Positions 37,401 through 46,459 of a DNA stretch of 64,000 nt are shown here, one piece after another; position 1 is the first letter of the stretch, and each line of letters begins with the position of its first letter. The position numbers were made by a program, and so were the translations under genes. The DNA comes from Paraburkholderia bryophila. Lineage in GTDB: Bacteria > Pseudomonadota > Gammaproteobacteria > Burkholderiales > Burkholderiaceae. The stretch lies in assembly GCF_013409255.1 (NCBI RefSeq), contig NZ_JACCAS010000001.1, positions 2,542,001 to 2,606,000 of the forward strand, read 5' to 3'. The notes beneath the pieces are model-generated. The model was not told where the DNA came from and did not search any database. It worked only from the letters and a program-made list of their open reading frames with translations.

Positions 37401-38040
37401 GGCGCGTCGCGCCGAAACCGCCGTCGATGCGCAGAGCGAGCGCGTGACGCGTGCGGTCGCGACGACGTTCTATCGCCTGCTCGCGGTGAAGGACGAATAC
37501 GAAGTCGCGCGTCTGCATACGGACACGGCGTTCCGTGAAGCGCTCGAAGCGCAGTTTGAAGGCGTGGCCGGCAAGGACTTCGGCATCAAGTTCAACCTCG
37601 CGCCGCCGACCATCGCGCGTCCGCAGCACGGCAAGAATCCGACCAAGAAAGTTTTCGGTCAATGGATGTGGCCGGTGCTCGGCATGATGGCGAAATGGCG
37701 CGGCCTGCGCGGCACGATGCTCGATCCGTTCGGCCGCACGCTGGAACGCAAGATGGAACGCGACCTCGCCGGCGATTACGAAACCACGCTGCAACGTGCG
37801 TTCGCGAAGCTCGACACGACTACGCTGGAAGACGTCGCGAAGCTGGCCGATCTGCATGCGCGTGTGCGCGGTTACGGTCATGTGAAGCTGGCGAATCTGG
37901 CGGGCGTGAAGCGCGGCGAGCGTGATCTGGCGGCTCGCTTGCAGATCGATCCGGCGACCAGCGCGGCGGTGCGTCAGTCGCTTGATGAAGTGAAGGGCGC
38001 TGGGCAATTGCGCGGGATTCCGGTGGTCGTCGCGAAGTAG
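34453..38040 (+). CDS. Indolepyruvate:ferredoxin oxidoreductase, fused alpha-beta form
   Basis: A 1195-residue TPP/Fe-S enzyme that oxidatively decarboxylates aryl pyruvates, the transamination products of Trp, Phe and Tyr, to aryl-acyl-CoA. The N-terminal pyrimidine-binding part starts TGTQALVRLVLMQRAAD and GFISGYRGSPLGMVD. The TPP domain has FCSGCPHNTSTKVPEGS and GGEGVDWA. A cluster motif has C644, C647, C650 and C656, with more cysteines just downstream (SSCNKDFSCVNGFC). The gamma-type domain (GVGGTGVVTVGALISMAAH, about 735-925) follows, then a C-terminal extension. It is a single gene, as is usual in aerobic betaproteobacteria. Confidence 0.92.
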   Translation: MTARLPIDGTPALADYKLSDNLTATRGRIFLTGTQALVRLVLMQRAADKARDMNTAGFISGYRGSPLGMVDQQLWKAKKLLAASDIRFLPAINEELGGTAVLGTQRVESDPERTVDGVFAMWYGKGPGVDRAGDALKHGNAYGSSPHGGVLVVAGDDHGCVSSSMPHQSDFALMAWHMPVVNPSNIADMLEFGLYGWAMSRFSGAWVGYKAISETVESGSTVDLDALQTEWAVPQDFATPAGGLHNRWPDLPSLTIESRMHAKLDAVRHFARVNSIDKWIAPSPHANVGIVTCGKAHLDLMETLRRLDLTVADLEAAGVRIYKVGLSFPLEMTRIDAFVSGLSEVLVIEEKGPVIEQQIKDYLYNRTQGTRPIVVGKNAEDGTLLLSSLGELRPSRILPVFADWLAKHKPALDRRDRVVDLVAPHILSNAADSVKRTPYFCSGCPHNTSTKVPEGSIAHAGIGCHFMASWMERDTTGLIQMGGEGVDWASHSMFTKTRHVFQNLGDGTYFHSGILAIRQAVAAKTTITYKILYNDAVAMTGGQPVDGSISVPQIARQVEAEGVSRFVVVSDEPEKYDGHHDLFPKGTTFHHRSEMDTVQRDLRDTDGVTVLIYDQTCAAEKRRRRKKGEFPDPDKRLFINEEVCEGCGDCGVQSNCLSVEPVETALGRKRRIDQSSCNKDFSCVNGFCPSFVTVEGGKLKKAAGAAFDPQALAARVDALPIPATHLDAAPYDILVTGVGGTGVVTVGALISMAAHLEGKSASVLDFMGFAQKGGSVLSFVRFAARDEWLNQVRIDTQQADVLLACDMVVGASADALQTVRHGRTRIVVNTHAIPNATFVTNPDATLHADALIDKMRHAAGAERMSTCDAQALATRFLGDTIGANILMLGYAWQLGLVPVSFAAMMRAIELNNVAVQMNQLAFSIGRLAAEDPAALNALWQARHLAKQAVKVDTLDELIAHREGRLQIYGGSSYVKRYRTLVDAARRAETAVDAQSERVTRAVATTFYRLLAVKDEYEVARLHTDTAFREALEAQFEGVAGKDFGIKFNLAPPTIARPQHGKNPTKKVFGQWMWPVLGMMAKWRGLRGTMLDPFGRTLERKMERDLAGDYETTLQRAFAKLDTTTLEDVAKLADLHARVRGYGHVKLANLAGVKRGERDLAARLQIDPATSAAVRQSLDEVKGAGQLRGIPVVVAK

Positions 38041-38074
38041 GTTTCGCGTGCAGCGATTGGAAAGTGGTTAAAAC

Positions 38075-38113
38075 AATGCCGCTTCGAGTTTTGGACTCGA
38101 AGCGGCATTTTTG
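38075..38113. terminator. Bidirectional terminator between the oxidoreductase gene and cutC
   Basis: AATGCCGCTTCGAG (38075-38088) and CTCGAAGCGGCATT (38096-38109) form a perfect 14-bp stem, with T-rich sequence on the plus side and AAAACAATG-type sequence that gives U-rich RNA on the minus side. It serves two convergent genes. Confidence 0.85.
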
Positions 38114-38155
38114 TTTGGGTTGGGGTTCCAGTGGTCGAACGTTACGCGTTCATGC

Positions 38156-38854
38156 TCATGCGTTCATGTTTAGCGCCGCTCGGACCTTCGCGACGCTAGC
38201 CGCGTCGACCGGCGCGAGGCCGTTGCCGCCCACGCGAACGCCCGAACCGAAGTGCACCGCGTCGACTTGCGTTCGGCTCGCAAAACCGGCGATCGCATCG
38301 ACGGTTAAACCCGCGCCCGCCAGCACCGTGCAATGCGATCCCGACGCTTGCTGTATCAGCTCACGGATCGTGGCTTCCGCATTCAATACCGACGCCTGTC
38401 CGCCCGAAGTCAAAACGTTCGTCACCTCAGGGAAACCAAGCAGCACGTCCAACGCTTTGCGTAAATCGCGCGTTTCATCGAACGCGCGGTGGAAGGTGAT
38501 AGCCAGGCCATCGGCCGCATCGATCGCTCGGGTGAGTGCTTCGCGGTCAATCTCCCCCGCTGCGTTCAGCATGCCGATCACCACGCCGTTCGCACCCGCC
38601 GCTTTGACCGCGCGCACGTCGCGCCACATCACCGCGTAATCGTCCGCGTCATAGACGAACGAGCGGCTATGCGGCCGCACGATCACGTTCACGGGAATCT
38701 CAACGGCCGCCACCACCGCTTCGATCAAACCGACGCTCGGCGTCAAACCGCCCTCGCCCATCGCGGTGATGAGTTCGAGACGGTCAGCGCCCGCTTGCGC
38801 GGCGAGGCGCGCATCGGCAACGGTCGTGGCAATCACTTCGAGTAGAACGGACAT
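38156..38854 (-). CDS. cutC: CutC-family protein
   Basis: A 232-residue TIM-barrel protein of the CutC family: LLEVIATTVADARLAAQAGADRLELITAMGEGGLTPS at the N-terminus, VIVRPHSRSFVYD near residue 55, and LTSGGQASVLNAEATIREL near 150. Early work linked CutC to copper tolerance, but later work on E. coli questioned that, so the role is open. It converges with the indolepyruvate oxidoreductase; the EAL gene is the next gene upstream. Confidence 0.88.
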   Translation of the reverse strand: MSVLLEVIATTVADARLAAQAGADRLELITAMGEGGLTPSVGLIEAVVAAVEIPVNVIVRPHSRSFVYDADDYAVMWRDVRAVKAAGANGVVIGMLNAAGEIDREALTRAIDAADGLAITFHRAFDETRDLRKALDVLLGFPEVTNVLTSGGQASVLNAEATIRELIQQASGSHCTVLAGAGLTVDAIAGFASRTQVDAVHFGSGVRVGGNGLAPVDAASVAKVRAALNMNA

Positions 38855-38911
38855 AGGCGCGTCTGAGGGTCGTCGTTGAAAACGACATCATCGCAGACTG
38901 GCGTATCTGGC

Positions 38912-40180
38912 TTATTCCTCGACCCAATCGATGTCGCCGCATAGCACGCAGGTCTGCTCACCCACGCGCGTCGCTACGGAAAGCGTCACGCACGGCAACG
39001 CCTCGTTGATCGACAGATACGGACGCGTCACATGCACGCGTTCCGGCGAATTGATCGCGTCGCGGAAATACGGACGACGCAACCAGTTCGCCCCTTGCGC
39101 GTCCGCCAGCGGTAGAAAGCGCGTTTCGTGCGCCGCGCGATCCGCACGCAACACGACGTTGCGGCCGGCCTGCTTGCCTTTGGCGTCGAGCAGGAAACAA
39201 CGCGCCGCGTGATCGAGCGCGAGAAAATTCCAGCACACTTCTTCCAGCGGTTCACCGGCCGCCAGACGCTCGGCAGCGCGCTCGAACGCCCGCAGATACG
39301 GCACGAGACGGCTCGCACTGCGCCGCTCGCGCGCTTCGGTCTGATCGCGATACCGCTCGGTGAGTTCGCTGATGCACTCGGCGGCATGCGCCGCGTCAGC
39401 CGCGGCCGGATTCGGCCGGCCGAAGAAAAAGCCCTGCACGAAGTCCGCGTTGCAGGCGAGCGCCATCTGCGCTTCGTGTTCGGTTTCCACACCTTCGATC
39501 AGCACGAGCTTGCCCGCTTCGTGCAGCAACGCGACGAGCCCCGGCAGAATCGTCGCCATGTCCGCGCGATGCGCGGCATGCGACAGCATGATGCGGTCGA
39601 GCTTCACGATATCGGGATTCAACTGCCAGATCCGTTCGACGTTCGAGTGCCCCGCGCCGAAATCGTCGAGCGCGATCAGGAAGCCGCGCTCGCGGAATTG
39701 ACGCACGGCGTCGGCGAGACGTTCCAGGTCTTCCGCGCGATGTTCGAGCACTTCGAGCACGATGCGCCGCGGCGGCAGGTCGAGGCGCTTGAGCGTGGCC
39801 AGCAACGCCGCCGACAGATACGGATCGGTGAGCGCGCCGGGATGCACGTTCAGGAACAGCCATTCGCGCTCGGCGCCCAGTACCTTGAAGTTCTCCAGAT
39901 GCAGGGTCTGCGCCAGCCGGTCCACTTGCAGCACGTCGCCCAGACGGGCGGCCTCGCCGAATACGTCGAGCGGCGACACGGGACGGTCGAGCGCGTCGTG
40001 CGCGCGCAGCAGTCCCTCGTAGCCGACCGCCCGCATATGCGACAAGCTGAAAATCGGTTGAAACACGCTGGTCAGCGTCAGCTCGCCATGCTGAACCGAA
40101 TAACGTTCGAGCCCCGACGTCACCTCGACGTCGAAGCCATGCGGCACGCTGGCCGTTCTTTCCTGTTGCGCAATCGTCAT
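38912..40180 (-). CDS. EAL-domain c-di-GMP phosphodiesterase
   Basis: A 422-residue cytoplasmic protein. The EAL domain (about 25-275) has the catalytic set: E in YEGLLR, N in LFLNVHPG, E in VLEVLEH, DD in ALDDFGAGHSN, K in DIVKLDR and E in IEGVETEHEA. The C-terminal part (about 280-422) is a separate domain, possibly PDC/Cache-like, containing RPYFRDAINSPERVHVTRPYLS, and ends CVLCGDIDWVEE. There is no GGDEF domain, so it should degrade c-di-GMP. Whether the C-terminal domain senses a ligand is unknown. Confidence 0.87.
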   Translation of the reverse strand: MTIAQQERTASVPHGFDVEVTSGLERYSVQHGELTLTSVFQPIFSLSHMRAVGYEGLLRAHDALDRPVSPLDVFGEAARLGDVLQVDRLAQTLHLENFKVLGAEREWLFLNVHPGALTDPYLSAALLATLKRLDLPPRRIVLEVLEHRAEDLERLADAVRQFRERGFLIALDDFGAGHSNVERIWQLNPDIVKLDRIMLSHAAHRADMATILPGLVALLHEAGKLVLIEGVETEHEAQMALACNADFVQGFFFGRPNPAAADAAHAAECISELTERYRDQTEARERRSASRLVPYLRAFERAAERLAAGEPLEEVCWNFLALDHAARCFLLDAKGKQAGRNVVLRADRAAHETRFLPLADAQGANWLRRPYFRDAINSPERVHVTRPYLSINEALPCVTLSVATRVGEQTCVLCGDIDWVEE

Positions 40181-40578
40181 GCAATCCTCTCACGCGAGAG
40201 CCGGGCCGGTCCGAACGCGGAAGCGAACAACGGCGGCGCCAATTCTCAAAATGTGCGTCATCGATATCTCTTAAGCAAGCTCCATGCGCACGCTGGCGCA
40301 CATTCGAATGAAGTTTGCATCAGAGATTGCACGGCGCAAGGGCCAATGCGCCGCACGTGGGCGCAACGCGCACCGATACGGTGCGCGGGGCGATGGCCAT
40401 GCATTGGACCGGGCTGTGAGCAAACGCCCAGCTACGTTGCCGGGCTCGCAAGAGGGCGAGCGTTCATCGGGCTAAACTTCGCAGGCTACACTTCGACGTC
40501 GCGTCGTCGCAAAGCCCATGCGGCGGCAGCGTCAAGCATCTCTAAAGTCACTCCCGTCATATCCCCAGAAACAGACCG
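40181..40578. other. Divergent intergenic region between EAL and antiporter genes; no gene seen
   Basis: About 400 bases with no convincing frame or RNA gene. Promoters for both flanking genes must lie here; a possible -10 TACACT sits near 40488 on the plus strand without a clear -35. Confidence 0.4.
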
Positions 40579-42234
40579 ATGGACATTGTTTTTACCGTAT
40601 TGATTCTTCTGCTGGCCGTCTCCGCGTCGGGTATCGTCATCCGTATGCTGCCGTTCACGTTGCCGCTGCCGCTCGTGCAGATTGCGATCGGCGCGATGCT
40701 CGCGTGGCCGAAGCTCGGACTGCACGTCACCTTCGATCCCGACATCTTCATGATGCTGTTCATCCCGCCGCTGCTGTTCGCGGATGGCTGGCGCATTCCG
40801 AAACGCGAGCTGTTCATGGCGCGCCGCTCGATCCTGATGCTCGCGCTCGGCCTCGTCTTCATGACGGTGCTGGTGGTCGGCTATTTCGTGCATGCGCTGG
40901 TGCCGGCGATTTCGCTGCCGGTCGCGTTCGCGCTCGCCGCCGTGTTGTCGCCGACCGACGCGGTGGCGCTGTCCGGCATTGTCGGCAAGGGCAAGATTCC
41001 TGGCCGGCTGATGCATATCCTCGAAGGCGAAGCGTTGATGAACGACGCGTCCGGCCTCGTCGCGCTGAAGTTCGCGATCGCCGCCGCGCTGACCGGTGTG
41101 TTCTCGCTGCGCGACGCGTCGATCAGCTTCGTGATCATCGCCGCGGGCGGACTCGCGACGGGCGCGGCGGTGAGCTGGCTGTTCAGTTTCGTGTCGGCGC
41201 ATTTTCTGAGTCTCAACGAAGAAGGCGATCCGGCGCCCGGCGTCGTGATGACCTTGCTGATTCCGTTCGCCGCGTACCTGATCGCCGAGCGCTTCGAGTT
41301 GTCCGGCATTCTGTCCGCGGTCGCCGCCGGCATGATGATGAACTACGCGAGCATTGCGAACGCGGGGCCGGTGTCGTCGCGCGTGCGCTCGAACAGCACC
41401 TGGACCATGATCGAGTTCGTCTTCAACGGCATGGTGTTCATTCTGCTGGGGCTGCAGTTTCCGCACATTCTCGGCCGCGCGCTGCTGGACGCGCACGAAA
41501 CCAGCGACGCCCAGGTCGGGCTGCTGATCGGTTACATCGCTGCGGTGGCGCTGGCGCTCTACGCGATGCGCTTCGTGTGGGTGTGGCTGCTGCGCTGGTT
41601 CGCAAGCCGAGGCGCGACGAAACGTGGCGTGGCGAACGCGGTGCCGGGTTTGCGCACGGTCACGGTGACGACCGTCGCCGGCGTGCGCGGCGCGGTGACG
41701 CTGGCGGGTGTGTTGTCGTTGCCGGAAATGTTGCCGGGTGGCGCACCGCTGCCGGGCCGCGATCTGGCGATTTTCATCGCGTCGGGCGTGATTCTGGTGT
41801 CGCTGCTGGTGGCGGTGGTGGCGTTGCCGTTGCTGCTGCGCGGCTGGCGCAAGGGCCGCGATCCGCATGCGGCTGAAGAAGCGCTCGCCCGCACGATGGC
41901 GGCGCAAGCCGCGATTCGCGCCATCGACGTGATGCACGATAAAGAGTGCGCCGGCCTGGAAGAATCGGCCTCGGCCTACGCGGCAGATGTCACCGCACGC
42001 GTGATGGATCTGTACCGGCGCCGCCTCGCCACGCTCGACGACGAACAGGAACCGCGCGAGCTGGCGCGCCTCGCCGATGCGTTGGAGTTCAGAATGAAGC
42101 TGGCTGCGATGCGCGCCGAACGCAAGACCTTGCTGACGCTACGCAACAGTCAGCAGATCAACGACGAGACGTTGAACAAGCTGATGCGCGAGGTGGATCT
42201 GTCGGAGACGGCGCTGACCGCGCGCAAGAAATAA
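40579..42234 (+). CDS. CPA1-family Na+/H+ antiporter (NhaP-like)
   Basis: A 551-residue inner-membrane antiporter with about 12 helices in the first 420 residues. FALAAVLSPTDAVALSGIVGKGKIP carries the conserved TDAV motif, and LEGEALMNDASGLVALKFAIAAALTG carries the ND ion-binding pair; VRGAVTLAGVLSLP follows later. The C-terminal cytoplasmic tail (about 430-551) is charged and helical and may regulate transport. Expected role: pH and sodium homeostasis. It is a single gene, convergent with the permease at 42331. Confidence 0.9.
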   Translation: MDIVFTVLILLLAVSASGIVIRMLPFTLPLPLVQIAIGAMLAWPKLGLHVTFDPDIFMMLFIPPLLFADGWRIPKRELFMARRSILMLALGLVFMTVLVVGYFVHALVPAISLPVAFALAAVLSPTDAVALSGIVGKGKIPGRLMHILEGEALMNDASGLVALKFAIAAALTGVFSLRDASISFVIIAAGGLATGAAVSWLFSFVSAHFLSLNEEGDPAPGVVMTLLIPFAAYLIAERFELSGILSAVAAGMMMNYASIANAGPVSSRVRSNSTWTMIEFVFNGMVFILLGLQFPHILGRALLDAHETSDAQVGLLIGYIAAVALALYAMRFVWVWLLRWFASRGATKRGVANAVPGLRTVTVTTVAGVRGAVTLAGVLSLPEMLPGGAPLPGRDLAIFIASGVILVSLLVAVVALPLLLRGWRKGRDPHAAEEALARTMAAQAAIRAIDVMHDKECAGLEESASAYAADVTARVMDLYRRRLATLDDEQEPRELARLADALEFRMKLAAMRAERKTLLTLRNSQQINDETLNKLMREVDLSETALTARKK

Positions 42235-42330
42235 GGCGTGGTTTGCATGGGCGGCGGCGTTGGTCTGGAGACTGCCTTTAAACCCCAACACCGCCGGCAA
42301 GACCGCGCGTAGCGCCGGTCTAAACCGCGA

Positions 42331-43638
42331 TCACGCGACCGGCCCTTGCGCCGGTTTCCTACGCAGCAGCGCGTACAGAATGATCGCGCCGAACGTCGCG
42401 GTACCGATCCCGCCGAGCCCGAATCCGCCGAGCTTCAACGAGAAATCGCCCGCGCCCAGCACGAGCGTCACCGCGGCCACGATCAGGTTGCGGTTGTCGG
42501 AGAAGTCCACCTTGTTGACGACCCAGATGCGCGCGCCGGTCACGGCGATCAGCCCGAACACGACGATCGACACGCCGCCCAGCACCGGACCCGGAATGGT
42601 CTGAATCACCGCGCCGAACTTCGGCGAGAAACCCAGCACCAGCGCGATCAACGCCGCGATCACGAACACCAGCGTCGAATAGATCTTGGTGACGGCCATC
42701 ACGCCGATGTTCTCGGCGTACGTTGTCACACCGGTGCCGCCGGCAAAGCCCGACACGATGGTCGCGAGCCCGTCGCCGAGAAACGCGCGGCCGACATAGC
42801 CGTCGAGATTCTGTCCGGTCATCGCGCTGACGGCCTTGATGTGGCCGAGATTTTCCGCGACGAGAATCACCGCGATCGGTGCAAGCAAGGCCATGGCCTG
42901 CATATTGAAGACGGGCGCCGTGAAATGCGGCATGCCGAACCACGCGGCGTTCGCGACGATCGAGAAGTCGATCGGCTTGCCCATGCCGAGACCGTTCGTG
43001 ACGATCGCGTAGATCACATAGGCCATCAGCAGGCCGACGAGAATCAGCAGACGCTGCAGCATGCCGCGCGCGAACACCGCCACCGCGCCGACGCACAGCA
43101 CGGTGACCAGCGCCATCCACGATTCGAAGTTGCTGCCGCTCACACCGTGTACCGCGATCGGCGCGAGATTCAAACCGATCACGCAGACGATCGCCCCTGT
43201 CACGACCGGCGGCATCAGCGTTTCGATCCAGCGCGTGCCGACCGCCGACACGATCAGCCCGATGATCGCGTACACCACACCACACGCGATGATCCCGCCC
43301 AGCGCCACCGCAATGTTCAGATTCGGACCGTGACCGCCGTAGCCTGTCACCGCGATCACGAGACCGATGAACGCGAAGCTCGAACCGAGATAGCTCGGCA
43401 CGCGGCCGCCCACCAGCACGAAGAACAGCAAGGTGCCGATCCCCGACATGAAGATGCAGAGGTTCGGATCGAAGCCCATCAGCAGCGGCGCGAGCACGGT
43501 CGAACCGAACATGGCAACGACGTGCTGCACGCCCATCGCGACCATTTGCGGCCACGCGAGCCGTTCGTCTGTACTGACGATACGGCCTTCGGCACCGGCA
43601 GACTGGCGGCGCCAGCGGGGGAAATAGGAATCGGCCAT
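42331..43638 (-). CDS. Uracil/xanthine permease (NCS2 family)
   Basis: A 435-residue inner-membrane nucleobase:H+ symporter with about 14 helices. GVQHVVAMFGSTVLAPLLMGFDPN at the N-terminus, the VVLVAENLGHIKA-type segment with the conserved Glu (VAENLGHIKAVSAMTG) and the GGTGVTTYAENIGVMAVTKIYS signature match UraA/RutG-like proteins. Uracil is the likeliest substrate by resemblance to UraA. It converges with the antiporter and is followed after 205 bases, same strand, by nothing of the pathway. Confidence 0.88.
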   Translation of the reverse strand: MADSYFPRWRRQSAGAEGRIVSTDERLAWPQMVAMGVQHVVAMFGSTVLAPLLMGFDPNLCIFMSGIGTLLFFVLVGGRVPSYLGSSFAFIGLVIAVTGYGGHGPNLNIAVALGGIIACGVVYAIIGLIVSAVGTRWIETLMPPVVTGAIVCVIGLNLAPIAVHGVSGSNFESWMALVTVLCVGAVAVFARGMLQRLLILVGLLMAYVIYAIVTNGLGMGKPIDFSIVANAAWFGMPHFTAPVFNMQAMALLAPIAVILVAENLGHIKAVSAMTGQNLDGYVGRAFLGDGLATIVSGFAGGTGVTTYAENIGVMAVTKIYSTLVFVIAALIALVLGFSPKFGAVIQTIPGPVLGGVSIVVFGLIAVTGARIWVVNKVDFSDNRNLIVAAVTLVLGAGDFSLKLGGFGLGGIGTATFGAIILYALLRRKPAQGPVA

Positions 43639-43843
43639 GGCGGGGGTTCTCCTCTGTTCGGCGTGTTTTATCGTGGACGACGCCGGAACGAGGCGCCGCC
43701 GCTCAAGAATTAGGCGCGAGTGTACGGAGTGCCAATGGGCCTGGCAAGGGTGGTTAAACGCGTGGCTTTCACTGATGTACGAGCACGCCGCGAGCCGTGA
43801 TTCACACAGCTCAAGCGACTCAGGCGGCTCGCACGAACGCCCC

Positions 43844-45409
43844 TCAAGCGGCGCGCGCTTCGAGCGAGAACACCGTCACGGCCGCTTGCAGTTGCCGCGC
43901 CTGATCCGCCATCGACGCCGCCGCGGCCGCCGCCTGCTCGACCAGCGCGGCGTTCTGCTGGGTCACGTCGTCCATCTGCGCGACCGCGCGGTTGACTTCC
44001 TCGATGCCGGTGCTCTGTTCCTGCGACGCCGACGAAATCTCGCCCATGATGTCGGTCACGCGCTTCACCGCGTGCGTGACTTCGGCCATGGTCTGGCCGG
44101 CGCGCTCGGCGAGTTCCGCGCCACTGCCCACGCGCGCCGTCGAGCTTTCGATCAGTTCCTTGATCTCCTTGGCCGACACCGCGCTGCGTTGCGCGAGCGA
44201 GCGCACTTCGCCCGCCACGACCGCGAAGCCGCGCCCCTGCTCGCCGGCACGCGCCGCCTCGACGGCCGCGTTCAGCGCGAGAATGTTGGTCTGGAACGCG
44301 ATCCCTTCGATCACCGCGATGATGTCGGTCATGCGCTTCGACCCGGCCGCCAGCTCGCGCATGGTCTCGACCACGTCGCCCACCAGGCTGCTGCCGCGCG
44401 CCGCGACTTCCGACGCGCCATGCGCCACGCCGCCCGCCTGCTGCGCGTTCTCGGCGTTCATCTTCACGGTCGACGTGAGTTCCTGCATGCTCGACGCGGT
44501 TTCCTGCAACGCGGCGGCCTGTTCTTCGGTGCGTTGCGACAGATCGGTGTTGCCCTGCGCTATCTCGCCCGACGCCATCAGGATCGACTCGCTCGATTCG
44601 CTGATGCCCGACACGATGCCCGCCAGCCGCTCGCGCATGTTGCGCAGCGCGAACAGCATGCTGTCGGTGTCGCCGGCGCGAGTGTCGACGCGCACGCTCA
44701 GGTCGCCGTCGGCGATCCGGTTGGCGATCTGCATCGCGTAGTCCGGCTCGCCGCCGAGCTGACGTGCCAGACGGCGCGCGATCAGCGTGGCGAGCAACAT
44801 ACCCACGACGATCGCGCCCAGCACCAGCACGCTCATCACGATCCGCATGTGCTGGTAGTTGGCGCTCGCGTCCTGCTGCGCGTCGTTGGCTTGCTCGCGG
44901 CGATAGTCGATCAGCGCCGTAATGCGGTCGCGCAGCGCTTCGCTGGCGGCAATCGCGCGACGTACGAGTTCGTTGTTGTCGACGCCGGCCGGAATCGGCT
45001 CGAGCCCGATCTGCTGATGCACGATGCCTTCCCACACCGCCGATTCACGCAGCACGCCGTCGAACATCTCCTGGCCCTTGCCGGTGCCGACGGTCTTGCG
45101 ATACTCGTCGTAGGCGCTGTGCATGGTCTTCAGCGACCCGACGATGCCGTCCTTCAACTTTTGACGGCCGGCGTCGTCGGTGGCATAGCCGAGATTCGCG
45201 GCGGCCAGATCGGAATCGATCTTGTGGCGATTGGCCTCTTCCATCCAGTAGAGGCCATTCATGTGTTTGTCGCCGATCACGGTCGTAATGTCATGCATCG
45301 ACGACAGCGTGCTCAACGCCGTCGCGCCGATCACGACGCAAAAGCCGATCACGACGGCGAACGCCAGCAACAGTTTGCGGAATACGGTCATGCGGTCGAA
45401 CCACTTCAT
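43844..45409 (-). CDS. Methyl-accepting chemotaxis protein
   Basis: A 521-residue chemoreceptor. TM1 (about 10-32) and TM2 (about 190-212) flank a periplasmic four-helix-bundle sensor of the Tar-like/4HB type. A HAMP domain follows (about 213-265, [29 protein letters not shown]), then the kinase-control domain with the hairpin tip [43 protein letters not shown]. It lacks the C-terminal CheR-tethering pentapeptide. It signals through CheW/CheA to the flagellar motor; ligand unknown. Confidence 0.93.
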   Translation of the reverse strand: MKWFDRMTVFRKLLLAFAVVIGFCVVIGATALSTLSSMHDITTVIGDKHMNGLYWMEEANRHKIDSDLAAANLGYATDDAGRQKLKDGIVGSLKTMHSAYDEYRKTVGTGKGQEMFDGVLRESAVWEGIVHQQIGLEPIPAGVDNNELVRRAIAASEALRDRITALIDYRREQANDAQQDASANYQHMRIVMSVLVLGAIVVGMLLATLIARRLARQLGGEPDYAMQIANRIADGDLSVRVDTRAGDTDSMLFALRNMRERLAGIVSGISESSESILMASGEIAQGNTDLSQRTEEQAAALQETASSMQELTSTVKMNAENAQQAGGVAHGASEVAARGSSLVGDVVETMRELAAGSKRMTDIIAVIEGIAFQTNILALNAAVEAARAGEQGRGFAVVAGEVRSLAQRSAVSAKEIKELIESSTARVGSGAELAERAGQTMAEVTHAVKRVTDIMGEISSASQEQSTGIEEVNRAVAQMDDVTQQNAALVEQAAAAAASMADQARQLQAAVTVFSLEARAA

Positions 45410-45740
45410 CTCTTCTTCCCTTCACAAGGTCTCGACAGGCTGTTTCGCCATCGCGCCACAGCGACCCCGTTCGAGATCAGTTGGGTACGTAGCGACGCTC
45501 CTTCTCTTTTACGGCTCTCAGGACGGAGTCTTGATCAGACAAATGGCAGGAATAACCGGGAAAGGATGATGTAAGCGAGCGGATGTCGAGCGGGGCCGGA
45601 TCGCGACGCCACGTCTGTGCTGCCGCAAGCCGCAAGGGCGTTTGGGATTTGTCCGATGTATTGGGGTAAACCGGTCTCTTAGACTGCGTTTGCTGCGTTC
45701 AGCCCATGAACTGCATGCGATGTTGTAACTCTCCGACTTG
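45410..45740. other. Intergenic region with a possible plus-strand small RNA
   Basis: No convincing protein gene in about 330 bases. The region ends at a strong plus-strand terminator (45741-45775) although no plus-strand gene precedes it, so the last 60-180 bases may encode a small RNA. The promoter is not clear. Confidence 0.35.
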
Positions 45741-45775
45741 CCGCTCACGCTTCCCCGGCGTGAGCGGTTTTTTTT
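45741..45775 (+). terminator. Orphan intrinsic terminator on the plus strand
   Basis: CCGCTCACGC (45741-45750), a 7-base loop, GCGTGAGCGG (45758-45767) and eight T (45768-45775): a perfect 10-bp stem. Both flanking genes are on the minus strand and the minus-strand side has no T-run, so it does not serve them. Confidence 0.85.
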
Positions 45776-45785
45776 CGTCCGTGGG

Positions 45786-46403
45786 TTATGCGATCGCGGC
45801 GAAAGCGCTTTCGGCAAGCCGTAACGCGTGCGCGCTTACATCGTCCGGCCATGCCGCGACGATCGCCGCAAACCGCGACCGGTCGTTCGCATAGAGCGCG
45901 CGCGTGGCGTCTTCGTAGTCCGGCAGATTACCGGCCAGCGCGGTCATGAAGCGATAGACGGCTTCCTGCGCCGCGCGTCGACGGTCCTTGTCCTCACCCG
46001 CGACGCGCGCCGCCTCGACCAGCTTGCGCAACGCCACCGACGCGCCGCCCGATTGTCCGTTCAGCCAATCCCAATGACGCGGCAGCAACGTGACCTCGCG
46101 GGCTACGACGCCGAGCTTGGGCCGGCCCCGGCCGCGCGGTGTGTCGTCCTCCGTCGCGGCGGTCTGTTCGGCGGCCGCTTCACTGCCCCGCTCCTGGCTG
46201 GCGAGCCGCGCCACGATCTCCTCCGACGTGCCGCGCAGATCGAACTCGACCGGCTGGCTCGTGATGTCGTCGAAGATCAGCACCGGTGCCTGTTCACCGC
46301 GCGCGAGCACCGCTTTGACCGCTAACGCGACCTCCGGCAGTGAACCCGAGGCGATGCGGCGATGCCCTTCAAAGGCGGTGCAAGTAGCGATAGGCGAGGT
46401 CAC
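45786..46403 (-). CDS. DUF2239-family protein, possible DNA-binding autoregulator
   Basis: A 205-residue soluble protein matching DUF2239 proteins, whose function is not established. The N-terminal half (1-75) begins TCTAFEGHRRIASGSLPEVALAVKAVL. A charged linker with RGRGRPKLGVV follows, then REVTLLPRHWDWLNGQSGGASVALRKLVEAAR, which looks like a ribbon-helix-helix unit (inference), and a helical end. GTG start with AGGAG upstream. Its promoter is flanked by two identical 13-bp repeats, consistent with self-regulation. Confidence 0.75.
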   Translation of the reverse strand: MTSPIATCTAFEGHRRIASGSLPEVALAVKAVLARGEQAPVLIFDDITSQPVEFDLRGTSEEIVARLASQERGSEAAAEQTAATEDDTPRGRGRPKLGVVAREVTLLPRHWDWLNGQSGGASVALRKLVEAARVAGEDKDRRRAAQEAVYRFMTALAGNLPDYEDATRALYANDRSRFAAIVAAWPDDVSAHALRLAESAFAAIA

Positions 46404-46431
46404 GACAAACTCCTGAAAGAAGATTTGCCGA

Positions 46432-46459
46432 ATTATACCCGGGTGAAATTTGGGCGCAA
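46432..46459 (-). promoter_or_regulatory. Promoter of the DUF2239 gene
   Basis: Read on the minus strand: -35 TTGCGC (46459-46454), 16-bp spacer, -10 TATAAT (46437-46432), 28 bases before the GTG at 46403. The spacer contains one of two direct repeats. Confidence 0.65.

Noticed and set aside
39128..40603. 491-codon open frame on the plus strand
   Set aside because: Antisense to the EAL gene; composition is that of a shadow and it has no recognisable domain.
42346..43713. 455-codon open frame on the plus strand
   Set aside because: It is antisense to the clear uracil/xanthine permease gene, is rich in Arg, His and Asp as expected of a shadow frame in GC-rich DNA, and matches no family.
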